DNA of 64,000 nt from Patiria pectinifera. Lineage: Eukaryota > Echinodermata > Asteroidea > Valvatida > Asterinidae. The notes beneath the pieces were generated by a model. That model did not search any database. It saw only the letters and a list, made by a program, of their open reading frames with translations, and was not told where the DNA came from. Made by a program: the position numbers and the translations under genes. This document shows, piece by piece, positions 47,648 to 58,300 of this stretch; positions within the stretch are counted from its first letter, which is position 1; every line of letters starts with the position of its first letter. The stretch lies in the NCBI GenBank assembly GCA_029964075.1, contig CM057145.1, positions 2,418,001 to 2,482,000 of the forward strand, read 5' to 3'.

Positions 47648-47790
47648 ATAAGCCTCTGTACCGATGACGTCACACTTAAATTTGTTAACGTGTGCTTAAT
47701 GTGCTCAGTGGACCGTTGGCCCCCACTGGCTCCATAGGAAAGTGCACATGTAAACAAAGTGTGACGTCATCAGTACAGAGGTTTATTCTT
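47648..47790. mobile_element. 143-bp foldback MITE
   Basis: taagcctctgtaccgatgac followed by gtcacactt is inverted at the right end as aagtgtgacgtcatcagtacagaggttta. A ctcagtgg...ccactgg centre lies between. No target duplication was identified with confidence. Confidence 0.7.
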
Positions 47791-48688
47791 AAACGGAAAG
47801 TGAACGAAGGTAAATCAAGCAATCATTGGTAAGTCTTCTTCTTCATTTATTCATTTTCACGATGACTTGATGAGTTGGGCCCAAGGCTGTTCCTGTCGAG
47901 CACAGTGCTGGAAAGAGATGGACCACTAGTTTCTAACTCGATGGATGTTTTCAGGGTCATGTTGGGACGACCTTTAAGGGGCATCAGGATTCCAGAAGAG
48001 GACTTCGATCCCTAGCTGCATGGCTCATTATAGATGCTCAAGCCAGTGGCGTAACTTGGGTTAAAATTCCGAAGGGGCACCTGGGGTGCACATTTAATTT
48101 TCCAAGGGTATATAATTTTTGGACGGGTATACTTTTTATTTATTTTTATTTTTTTATTTTTTAAAGTTTTTACTGTTTTGCAGTAATGGCAACGAGGTCT
48201 TCTTCCCCAACCAATTTGACTAGAAAACCCGTGACTTAAATATAGGCTTATATTCGTTTTTACGCAGCGGGTCACAAGACACGAGATTATCGTGCATAAT
48301 TAACCGCTATCGCAATGAAGTTTACTCAGTGACGTAGACAGTATACGCACTATCATGCACACGCATCAAGTTTGGTTTCGCTCCATACCCTTGAAAATAC
48401 CGTACGTCGCATTTGACGTACGTCTACGTAGCCGGCAGCGTTCTGTTGTTCAGAACTTCAGATTGTTTGCTTAACTCGATATAGCCCGTTCAAGGTTCAG
48501 GTCTTGTGGAACTTGACTTCACGTGAGCCCCGAACTGTCGTTTTCCATTTGCGTGTATAGGTCCTGCAATAGACCCATTGTACCAGCACAAAATTTGCCG
48601 CTTGGGTTTACATGTAGGCCTATAGGTCTGGGCCTACTGTATAGGTAAATCATAAGACATCGGATGTTTCAAAAGTATTTCATAAAAC

Positions 48689-51600
48689 ATGGACAACGAC
48701 AACATGAGAAAAGGTAAGTCAAGTTTTTGTTTTCATGATATTTTAGGATTACGCAGTTTCTGACAAACGTAATGTCTACGGCCCTGATGGTCTATTCCGA
48801 GTGAGGTGTGTGAACGAACCGGTACACATTGAAGTTCATATTGTAGCCTAATTATTTCGCATATTTTGGTGCACTTCACCGTACACCTAGGCCTATATTT
48901 TTCATACAATCTTCACTTCCTCTATTTCCCATTTTCGCGTGATACATCGTATCCTGATGTCTTTTATTCCTCACATACGAAAACTCGTTCTCGGTTTTTA
49001 CCAAACTCTTCCCGCAGGCTAAATAAAGTGTAAAATGCCTGCATCGGTATGAAATTATTCTGCCAGTAAATGTTATAGGTAGGCCTAAATATTAATGTGC
49101 TCGCAGCAAACTATCAATCATGAAATAATGTGCGCGCACACAATGTCATGCTTCTAACTAGACTATACATTGACACAAAACGGGCAATTTTAAACAAAAT
49201 TACACTGCATGGGCCATTTAAACACAAGTTCACTTTCACTGACGTATGTTCTAAGCATGCGTAAATGACTTTGCTATAGCCTGCAGAATACAAATATTAA
49301 TTTGCATCCAAGCCACATTTTTCATTCTTCCGCAATTAAGCCCCAAACTTTATACCATCCTGCCAAAACATTAATTGGTTACCTTCTTCTTTCTTCTTAG
49401 ATTTGCTTTCTAATGAGGTACATTACCCTAACGAAGACGACCCTCCTCCGCCATACAACGTAAGTGATATTAATTTTGTTTTAAGTTTGTTATAATTTTT
49501 ATAGCCAGAGGGGGAAGCCAAGGCATTGTGTTTTGCTAGACCAGAGATTAGATCTTTCTTATTTTTTTTTTTACTGTTTTTCATGTTTCGTGTACTCTTT
49601 CCCAGCGTGGCCGGCAAAGCACGCGTGCATATGGACGAATCCACTCACTGTAGGAATGCAGACCAGGAAATAAATTCTTAGTTCAAAAATTGGTGGAAAT
49701 TACTAACACATGTCAAATTAAAGCCCTCTTTGGTTTATCCGTTCCGTTGTGGGGGTTAGTCGACTTCTTTTGTGTGATTTTCAATCCAAAGATGACCAAC
49801 CCTATAAAAGCCGTATAAACTAGGATTTCGCCACTCATGGTGACGCCTCATCTTTCCTTCTATCATTTTTAAAGCCTTCAGTGGTAGGCCCCGGTCTAGC
49901 GCCCCCTGTCGACCCACATCTCTACCGGCCCCCGAGTCCTGGATTAGCGCCCTCTACGGGCTATCAGCAATACCCCCAGCAGCAATACCAACAGCAGCAA
50001 TACCCGCAACAGCATTACCCCCACACTCAACAGGTATATAATGATATTGGTAATTGACAGCAAAAACCAAAATGACATCGTTGATTGATACAAGATGGCG
50101 AATATGGGATTCCAGTCCGAGGCGGCATTTTACAATAAGCGTATAAAAGCCACGCTTTGTGTACACGTGCGCCTATGGAAGCCTGGGGCCAATTTCAAGG
50201 CGCTGCTCAGCATAAAAAAAAAAATGCTTAGCACAAAAACTCTGACTTATAAAAGCAGGTTACCAGCCAAAACTTCACGTGATTTTCATGCTGTAGCAAA
50301 CAACAGTTCAATCCTAATAAATAGCAATATGTACATCACATGGAGTTTTGGTTGCCTGCCAAGCTAGACTATTTTTGTGCTAAGCAAATTTTTATGCTTA
50401 GCAGCGCCGTGAAATTGGCCGGTCTATTAGTATGGAGATCATTGGTTAACACTATGTTACACCAATACAATTCGTACGTAATTCAATTAAGGTGCATGGG
50501 CGGGGCTTATGTCATGAATCCCGTGGTCTATACTTTATCCTCGAGACAACGAGAGGAGCTAGTGGGAGCGCACTACTCGAAGACATGGGGACAAGGTTGG
50601 GTCCATTCCTGTTGAAACCATCTTTTGTTTCTTCGTTTCACCAGCCCGTCTCGGCGTCCTCGTACCCACAAGCCCCGCAGGTTGTGCACCACGTGACCGG
50701 ATCAGCCTGCCCATCTGAAGTGTTCGCGCGGGAGGAGTGTTTCGCTGAGTGCGTTCGCTTTTGGTGGTGTCGACCAATCGGCTGGCTTGCCAAGGGTGAA
50801 CTGGCCAGGGTACGTATGAGACCCTAGAGAATCAATACAACTCGACCGGCCGGGGCTGTGCTTCCCTTGCGTCCGCTGATGTTTGTAAATGCTGGCTACT
50901 CTCGTTTGCACGAGTATGATTGACTGTTCGCCCCAAACGTCATTGGGGAACTTCAGCAATAAAAACGACCCGTCTTGAAACGTTTTCTAAAAATGGACGA
51001 CACACAGTACTAACCTACATGTACTTAACTGATGAATGACTGTTACTCGTGAATGAGACTGGTTATACCTATCTCACTGACTGCATGACTGTCACTTGTG
51101 AATAAGAGTATCTGACATTGGCGAACTTTAGCATTTAGCAATACAAACGGACCTTCCTATAGCTGGTCGTTTGCGGACGGTTTCTCAAATATGGCCGACA
51201 CGAACACTTATATCCATTTCACTGATGACTGTATATGACTTTCACTGTTGTGAATTAGACATGGTTACCTATATCCCAATATCACTTGTGAATTAAACTG
51301 GTTGCCTCACTGACCGTCGTTTACCTGTGAATTAGACTGATTACCTATCTCACTGACTGACTGCATGCATGTCTGTTACTTGTAAATTAGACTGGTTATT
51401 TCACTGATCGACTGTCACTTGTGAAATACACTGGTTACCTTTCTCATCGACTCGGACTGTCACTTGTGACCTGAACTGGTTACCAGTCTCACTGATGACT
51501 GTCACATGGTTATATCAATGACCGTCACTTGTAAATTATATTGGTTAGCTCATTTTATGACTTAATTGCTGTCTGTTTGGAATTAGACTGTTTATGCATG

Positions 51601-51849
51601 TTGTACCTATCTAATTTCACGACTAACACTTGTGAAATAGACTGGCTTCTATGTCACTGACTGACTGTCACTATTTTTTGTTATGTCATGCAGGCTAGGA
51701 CTTTGTACTTGGCGGGTGATTACGTGGAGGCGCAAGCGGCAGCACGCTGCGCTAACGTCTGGAGCACAGTGGGCTTAGTCACTGGTTTGGTAGTGGTTGC
51801 CGTTGTGGCTGTGGCTATCTACTTGATCGTGGCCTTTGGCATCAATTAA
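48689..51849 (+). CDS. CD225/dispanin-like membrane protein, gene 1
   Basis: Five exons: 48689-48713, 49401-49459, 49875-50033, 50645-50809 and 51694-51849. All introns are GT-AG and phases agree. The exons total 564 nt (187 aa plus stop). Residues 23-27 PPPPY form a PPxY motif, a ligand for WW-domain proteins. Residues 48-115 are Pro/Gln/Tyr-rich (YPQQQYQQQQYPQQ). Residues 120-157 read FWWCRPIGWLAKGELAR-ARTLYLAGDYVEAQAAARCA, the core of a CD225 domain (P-x-G, then GDY-x-x-A). A clear C-terminal membrane helix spans about 161-185. The family (dispanins, including IFITM proteins and PRRT2) sits in membranes and affects membrane fusion or trafficking. The first membrane-embedded segment is atypically charged here. 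The last intron carries a minisatellite. The function is inferred from the family only. Confidence 0.8.
51040..51675. repeat. Degenerate minisatellite in the last intron of CD225 gene 1
   Basis: About a dozen imperfect units contain cacttgtgaattagactggt, tacctatctcactgactgac and tgtcactt. Units are roughly 40-60 bases with indels. The array ends just before the branch-point region of the final exon. Confidence 0.75.
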
Positions 51850-52202
51850 AATATTTGGCTACTGCAAGTATCCTAGTGCCTGAAATAGACAGGTCTCGAT
51901 CGCCTCTACATTGGAGTGACTGCGACATTGGAGGACCGGGAATCAGGCCATGCCTAAAACAGACCTTCATCTTTCGTTTATATACATTGAGCGCCATTAA
52001 TGGTATGTGGAGCCAAAGTGGCATAAGTATATTTAAACCCTGGTTGGCAACATATTTCGAATTGCAAAACCTATATTCAACTCCCTCATTATGATATCGT
52101 TCGCTGTTTACATGCATTGATATTCTTATCAATCCAGTGATATGTTTGTACACATAACAGTTTTTGCATCGTTTGCCTTCCATAATTTGCAAATATTTGT
52201 GG

Positions 52203-52325
52203 GTGCAATGGAAAAAAAATGTGACAAACTAGGTGACGGATGTCATGTTCCATTCCACTGGGTTTCGCTTCGTGGAATGGAACGTTTCATCTGTCACCAC
52301 ATAAAGTTATTCTTACCATTGCACT
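52203..52325. repeat. 123-base hairpin (MITE or pre-miRNA-like)
   Basis: The inner stem ggtgacgga.gtcatgttccattccac pairs with gtggaatggaacgttt.atctgtcacc (loop tgggtttcgctt). The outer ggtgcaatgg pairs with ccattgcac. It lies in the 3' flank of CD225 gene 1. Either a tiny foldback element or a microRNA precursor. Confidence 0.6.
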
Positions 52326-52430
52326 CACAAACATTCATAATTGTAAAATAGTGCCCCCAATCCCTTTCTTGGATCTTGGATAAACCTTGTTCATTACATA
52401 TACTTTTAATTACGATCTGTAGGCGAATCC

Positions 52431-52660
52431 TCGCTAGTCGAAACAGCGCTGGAGACGGTGGCGGAAGGTGCGTGCTGTGGCGAAAACTTCTGAAGTAATG
52501 TAGGATCACCCCCGATGTCATTGCACACCTATTCGGTCGTTTGGCTCAACACACGATCGAGATGTGCAATGACATCAGGGGTGATCCTGCATTCCTTTAG
52601 AAGCTTTCGGCGGCAGGACGCGCCGTCCGCCACCGTCTCCAGCGCTGTATCGACATTCTG
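52431..52660. repeat. 230-bp foldback element
   Basis: cagcgctggagacggtggcg...gatgtcattgcaca is inverted as tgtgcaatgacatc...cgccaccgtctccagcgctg. Arms of about 95 bases surround a 30-base centre. The outer tagtcgaaa / ttcgac-like bases are imperfect. No ORF. Confidence 0.75.
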
Positions 52661-54469
52661 AAAGTGAGCATTTTTTTCGTATAGCGTTTAAATCTCGTCC
52701 TCGTGCACAAAGCTGAAAAACTGTATACATGCGTCCCCCGTAGAAAAAAAAAACTATTTCAAACAGAGAAATCACTGTAAATAACCAAGTATTATTTGCA
52801 TAATGTATTATCGAACAAGAAGAGGTTTGGAAAAAACCTGAAGCAATTATGACAACATGCCAATATCGTATTGACGATGTAAATACAATGCTATTTTGCA
52901 ATATGTAATAAAACAAGAGTGAATTATACTAACGATAATAAGTATTATTTACACCAATTTCAGATTAGTAAATTGAATTACACGACACTATGATTACCAA
53001 CTTATCATTTTAAAATTGTATAAGCTACACTTTTACAGAGGGAATCAGTTTTAGTTGTCGGTGACAATGAGTTCTTATTGATTATTATCAGTTAAAAAAT
53101 CAGTAGATACAGTAAAAGTAACTAATGTAACTATAATATTCTGGAACGAGACCAAACTACCATCTTAAACAAGTACATTAAAAAGCTAAACTATAACAAT
53201 TGGTGACTGTAATACGTATATAACAGTTTCAATCGGATTTGTAAAATGTATTTATATTATATAATTATAAATGATGACGAATTTTGTAAAAAAATCTTCT
53301 GGAAAACGCAAAGGCATAATACAGACTAAAACCTTAACAATGGAAATAAAACAATGATAACGATTAAACCTGCCATGATTTTCTTGACTCATTTTGATAT
53401 GTTGTATTTTCTTCGGGGTGGGGAGGGGGGTGTTGGACCTTGTTTAACGCAAGCTGTGGCACACCCAAGGAGGGGGGGGGGGGGGCCTGAGCCCACACCA
53501 AGAGGTTGTCAATTCTTGTTGCTATGGTCAATATTTTGTTTAGTCTAACAATTTGACCGTGGTGAAATGTATGTGGCCTAGATTCGAGTAGTATACTGGG
53601 GATGTCAATAACGCAACCAACGTCAAAATAGTCCCTCCCAAAAACTAATATATATATTTTCTCCGGCAAAAACAAACTTGAAATGTTTTTGAAAAAAAAT
53701 CTAACTTCTTAAAAACATTTGAATACAAAAAATTGTGAGGAAAAGATTACATTTTGTTTGTTTGAGATGGGCATTGCCCCCGATGCCCCCTCTCCGTCCA
53801 TGGACTGCCAATGTTCTTACCCATTTCAAACCGAAGAGAAATACTACAATTCTAAGCGCATACATTTTGTACTGAAATTTACATACGTGAGGCTATTTGT
53901 CATGATGAATATCAGAAGGTTACTTCAACATGACAGATGGGTTTCCAATTTTTTTGGAAACTTTCCAATGCATTGGTAATCACATGTACAATAAACCCAC
54001 AAGAAGCATTAAAATACAATAATGAAGCCCCCAACCCTTCAATTACCATTGAAATCATACTTTCAACACTATGTTTTAGACACAGACTATTACATATGCA
54101 AGCACATGTTCCAAATATATCTTCAGCAAATAGAACCAGAAATACCGAATAATTCCCTCTCCAGTGAATCTTGACAAATGTATCGCTTTTCTTTTTTTCC
54201 AAACGACCCCAGTTAATTATGAAGCAAAATGAGATTCTCCCATCATTTTGAAAGCTGAGAAAATGTCCAACTCTACAGCCATTAAAACAAACAACACAAT
54301 CATCAAGGTAAAGCTTACTGTAAAATACAAAATGCTGAATTGACCATGCTTACGAAAATCATATTTCAATCTTTGTTCTCGTCCATTCACATCAACCAGT
54401 GGTATCTGCTATATAATGTTTACATGCGTTCATCATGCATGTGATTAATGACAGGCCTTGCAATGGACC

Positions 54470-54925
54470 GATCCAGTAAGCACCGCCCCGTGGTGTTCTG
54501 ACCAATTACAGCCGTGATTTATGTCCGACGTGCGTGCACAAAAGTCCGACATGCGTGCACGCGCATATGATGCGCGCGGCAGGAACATGCTGTGTGGCAT
54601 TGGAGAGGAGCACGTGTTAATTTGCCCAGTGCGCAGTGGGCGGGGCTTACTGGATCAGTCCATTGTGCCTAGTCCCTATTCAGTAAATATTACAGAATGT
54701 AATGACGAAAGCGTGACAAACATCTGTTTGACACACAACGATCAATGTCCATTCATTGGACAGATCCACTAGGCCCCACCCACTGCGCATACGCGCACAT
54801 CGCTCCCTCCACCAATGCCGCACTGTGTGCTCCATACGCGCGCGTCCTTTGCATGTAAACGCGTATCGGACATTAATCACGGCTGTGATTGGTCAAAAAC
54901 ATCAAGGGCGGGGCTCAATGGATCG
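54470..54925. repeat. Foldback element with roughly 180-bp arms
   Basis: gatccagtaagcaccgcccc, accaattacagccgtgattt and gcgcagtgggcggggcttac are matched inverted by ggcccc.cccactgcgca, aatcacggctgtgattggtc and gggcggggctcaatggatc. It is CpG-rich against the AT-rich surroundings. Short open frames in it mirror each other on the two arms. Confidence 0.7.
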
Positions 54926-55147
54926 AAAAGTGCTCGTTGTTAGAATGGGTCGTGCAGACCACTGATCTCCGTATAAAAGGCTGGACAGCCCATTTTGGAT
55001 GCATTAAAGTGAAGTCACCGTCCGCCATATTACTACACCAAGAAAATAGATTTGTAAAGAAAACTTTCAACAGATTTAACATTTACACATTTTACTCCAG
55101 AAATTGTTATCCAAATCAAAATTATAAATAGAAATGGCAACACAATA

Positions 55148-55157
55148 TTTATTTATT
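55148..55157 (-). promoter_or_regulatory. Polyadenylation signal candidate of CD225 gene 2
   Basis: Two overlapping AATAAA hexamers on the - strand (tttatttatt on +) lie about 220 bases beyond the gene 2 stop codon, a plausible 3' UTR length. Confidence 0.5.
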
Positions 55158-55375
55158 GGAATTTCTGTTTAGAGGTTTTGTGGTATACCTCAAGACGACT
55201 CTATTTTAATTATTTTGAACAATGGGAGTGGTCTAGACTGGTTCCCTCCCCGCATTCGAATGGAGGGATTGGGAACCAGTGTATAGCTTCACTTTTTTTT
55301 GTACGGCTCAGAATAACCGACTAGCTAGCCATAAGCATTTTCACATGGAGATCAGCGGTACAGACTCAGTTCTGA

Positions 55376-58300
55376 TTACAAGTCAATGAATGGACTTTCG
55401 GCCCCTCCAAAGTAGTAAACGACCAGCCAGTAGATGACAAGAAGTACGCAAATGAAGTAAACAGCGCCCCCAATGGCCACCGCCGTCATGGCCCATTTCA
55501 GGGCATCCAGTGCGGCTAGCTCGGCCTCCCAGTCGTCCCCTTTACGCATTTTGTCTCGAGTCTGCAAAAAGAAAGACACATTTAGTTTTGTTGCATTGTG
55601 GGGTGCTGTGGTCCAATGGTTACGGTGTTCGACTCGTGTGCCGTGGTACATGGGTTCGAATCCTGACCGTGGGAACATGGTGCTTGCGCTCCTGAGCAAG
55701 GCGCTTTACCATTATTGCTTCGTCCTTCGGATGGGACGTGAAGCCGTAGGTCCCGTGTGTTGTGTAATGCACGTTAAAGAACCCAGTAACACTTATCGCC
55801 AAGAGAAGGGGTTTGCCCCGGTGTTTCTGGCAGTGGCTGCTTAATGCGCCGCAGCACCTTGTAAACCATTATAAAGGTGCTACATAATGGTTCTCATATT
55901 TCTCATGTACTTCATTTACCTGTCTCTAATAATAGACATAATTTCCAGCGCCTTGAGTACCTAATTATTGGTAGATACGTGCGCTATATAAGACTTCGGT
56001 ATTATCGGTATTATTATTGAAGGGAAGACCAACGAATTTGGTATTTACAGCATAAAATCGAAGTGAAACATTCCCAATCATCGACGTCATCTAGAGCATA
56101 GTACAGGGTAAGTAAAAAAAAAGAAAAAGAAAAGCACCCTAACTTGTCAGGACCACTTTTTGAGTGAAGATTTGCCTGTAGCACTATCAAAATCTAGGAT
56201 ATGAAAAGCCCAATCAACGAGCTTTCCTTTAGTATAAAAATCATTCAAATCGCTCAAGTACTTTTCAAGTACTCCGTTTTAAAGTTCTGTCCACGGATCA
56301 CCAAAAATATAAGGTAAGTGCATGTTCTTTCAGCAAAACGTAAACAATTCATATGCATCCCTTTTGTTTTTGTTTTGCTGAAAGAACACTTACCTTCTTG
56401 TGTCCGTGGACAGAACTTTAAAGCGGTGTTGTTCAAAATGCCGTAACTTGAAAAGTACATGAGTGATATGAATGATTCTTGTACTAAAACAAAGCTTAAT
56501 GACTGGGAGTTCATGTCATAGATTTTGGAAGTGGCTGTCATTGCTTGCTATTCTACCTACATGTATATTTTTCACAGGACAAAATCTGCGAAGGCCCTAT
56601 AGCAAAGTGATATACTCTGACTGTGTGCCAAATGCCGTGCTTGTATCATCAAAGACACAATCCTATCATACTATGGCACTCCACAAAACAATTAAAAACT
56701 AGAAATGTGTTTGTGGACAAACACAAGCTGTTTCGGATATTTGAAATACTTGGTGTACCAAGTCTGAAATCAATCGGATTTTAAAAAGTGGCAAAGTGGA
56801 CTTGTAGAAGAAACGTGTGTTAAACCTATGGAGAAAAAGTCTGAAAAAGGAGAAAAAAAAAAAAAAAAAAAAAAAAAAAAGAAAAAGAAAAAAAAATCTT
56901 AACGAAAACAAGAGCTGTTTCGGTGTGTCACCGAAACAGCTAAAAAGAAAAAAAAAGAAAAAAAAAATCTTAACGAAAACAAGAGCTGTTTCGGTGTGTA
57001 CACCGAAACAGCTAATAACAAAGGCCGTACCTTTCCCGACTTCCATACTGCCAGAATCCCAAACACAGGGCAGAAAAAGATGGAGATGATGGAGAAGAGA
57101 AAATAATCCTTCTGAGGCTCAACCTGCTCTATCACCTTTACTTTGTCTGAAAGGAAAACAAAAACACGAAAAAGTGCAAAGCAATCAACACTTTTAGCAC
57201 GTTTGTGCGTTAAAAGCAATGTCACGCATGAACCGACGAGTCCATGGGCGTCGCGAGGGGGGGGGGCCATGGGGGGCACTTGCCCCCCCCCCTGGAAAAA
57301 AAAAAAAAAAAAAAAAAAAAAAAGGAAGAAAAGAAAAGGAAAAAGAAAAGAAAGAGGCACGAAGACAAAGTGGTGTAAATTTAATGAGTTGGGAGGGGGG
57401 GGCAAAATATCCCTGCCCCCCTCTAAAACTGATAAATCGAGAATGTGTTGAGAAATACACGGCATTTTTTTGCCAAATTTTTTTTTGCCCCCCTCTAGAA
57501 AAAATCCTGGCGACGCCCATGGACGAGTCTGCGCGCACCCATTGACGGATTCGCCCAAAATACTAACAAACTAGAGACCAAGACAAAGTTCTTTTGTAAC
57601 TTAAAGCAGGAATGTTCTAACAGAACTAAAAACTACTGAACGAGAGTTGATAATAAGCACGAACAGTTCTTATCAGAACTAAGTATCTACTGAGCGACAA
57701 TAGTTATTTCCACATGGTGTAACCGCAAACAGAAGCGATACAAACAAACCACTAAAGGAAATGTCCAAATATGTGTCACTTGATGCATCTTTGGAAAAAA
57801 AAAATGCTAATATATTGTTTTCTTCAAAATGACAGCATGCCAGAACGAATAATTGCACAAGGAGTTTAGTGTCATAAATATATTTAAGTAAGCTTTTCAA
57901 CAATAATTTGGTCGGTTACTTTTTGCATATCTGCAAAATAATAATGGACTACTCCACTTGAACTAATTAATATTCATTAATCAGAGTTTCCACGTAGAGT
58001 TATATGCAGTTTGTAACCTCGTCCTTTGTGGTGTCGAGCAGAACGCTCCCACTCGCTGCTCTAGGTATTAACTCGAGGTTGAAAGTTCAAGTAGACCCCT
58101 GGGAACGAGGTTGGGCTGTTTGCCACTCTGTCCCCAAGTTGACTTGAAAATTTCAATTTTGGTTAAATAATTACAACTGAATGAAAACAATCAGTAGTTG
58201 CGATCTAGCACGTTGCCCGGGCGTTTATTTGGTTAACCGGTGTAATTTATTTGTGGCAGTCCAAAGTTTACTTTTGTTGGAGGGCGTTTGACTCTGGTAA

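Larger units (their letters stand above)
44740..48688. other. Region between zinc-finger and CD225 gene 1
   Basis: Apart from the repeats listed separately, no gene was recognised. An open frame on the - strand (45651-45283, starting MVMIGEFGINEMENVS) has no domain; it could be a 5' exon or chance. 48050-48130 begins cagtggcgtaacttggg, a typical hAT-MITE tip, with no matching right end. 48300-48688 would be the promoter region of CD225 gene 1; no clear TATA was seen. Confidence 0.4.
51850..55147. other. Space between the convergent CD225 genes
   Basis: Holds the foldbacks at 52203-52325, 52431-52660 and 54470-54925, listed separately. aataaa at 52907 and 53345 are possible polyadenylation signals of gene 1, far downstream. 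C- and G-rich tracts occur at 53415 and 53470. No coding exon was recognised; the open frames at 52575-52916, 53719-53979 and 53912-54202 have no domain. Confidence 0.4.

Noticed and set aside
56899-57558. Long low-complexity frames of Phe/Pro or Lys runs on both strands
   Set aside because: They arise from homopolymer runs in the MITE at 57243-57521 and an A-rich tract; only 57031-57146 (-) is a real exon.
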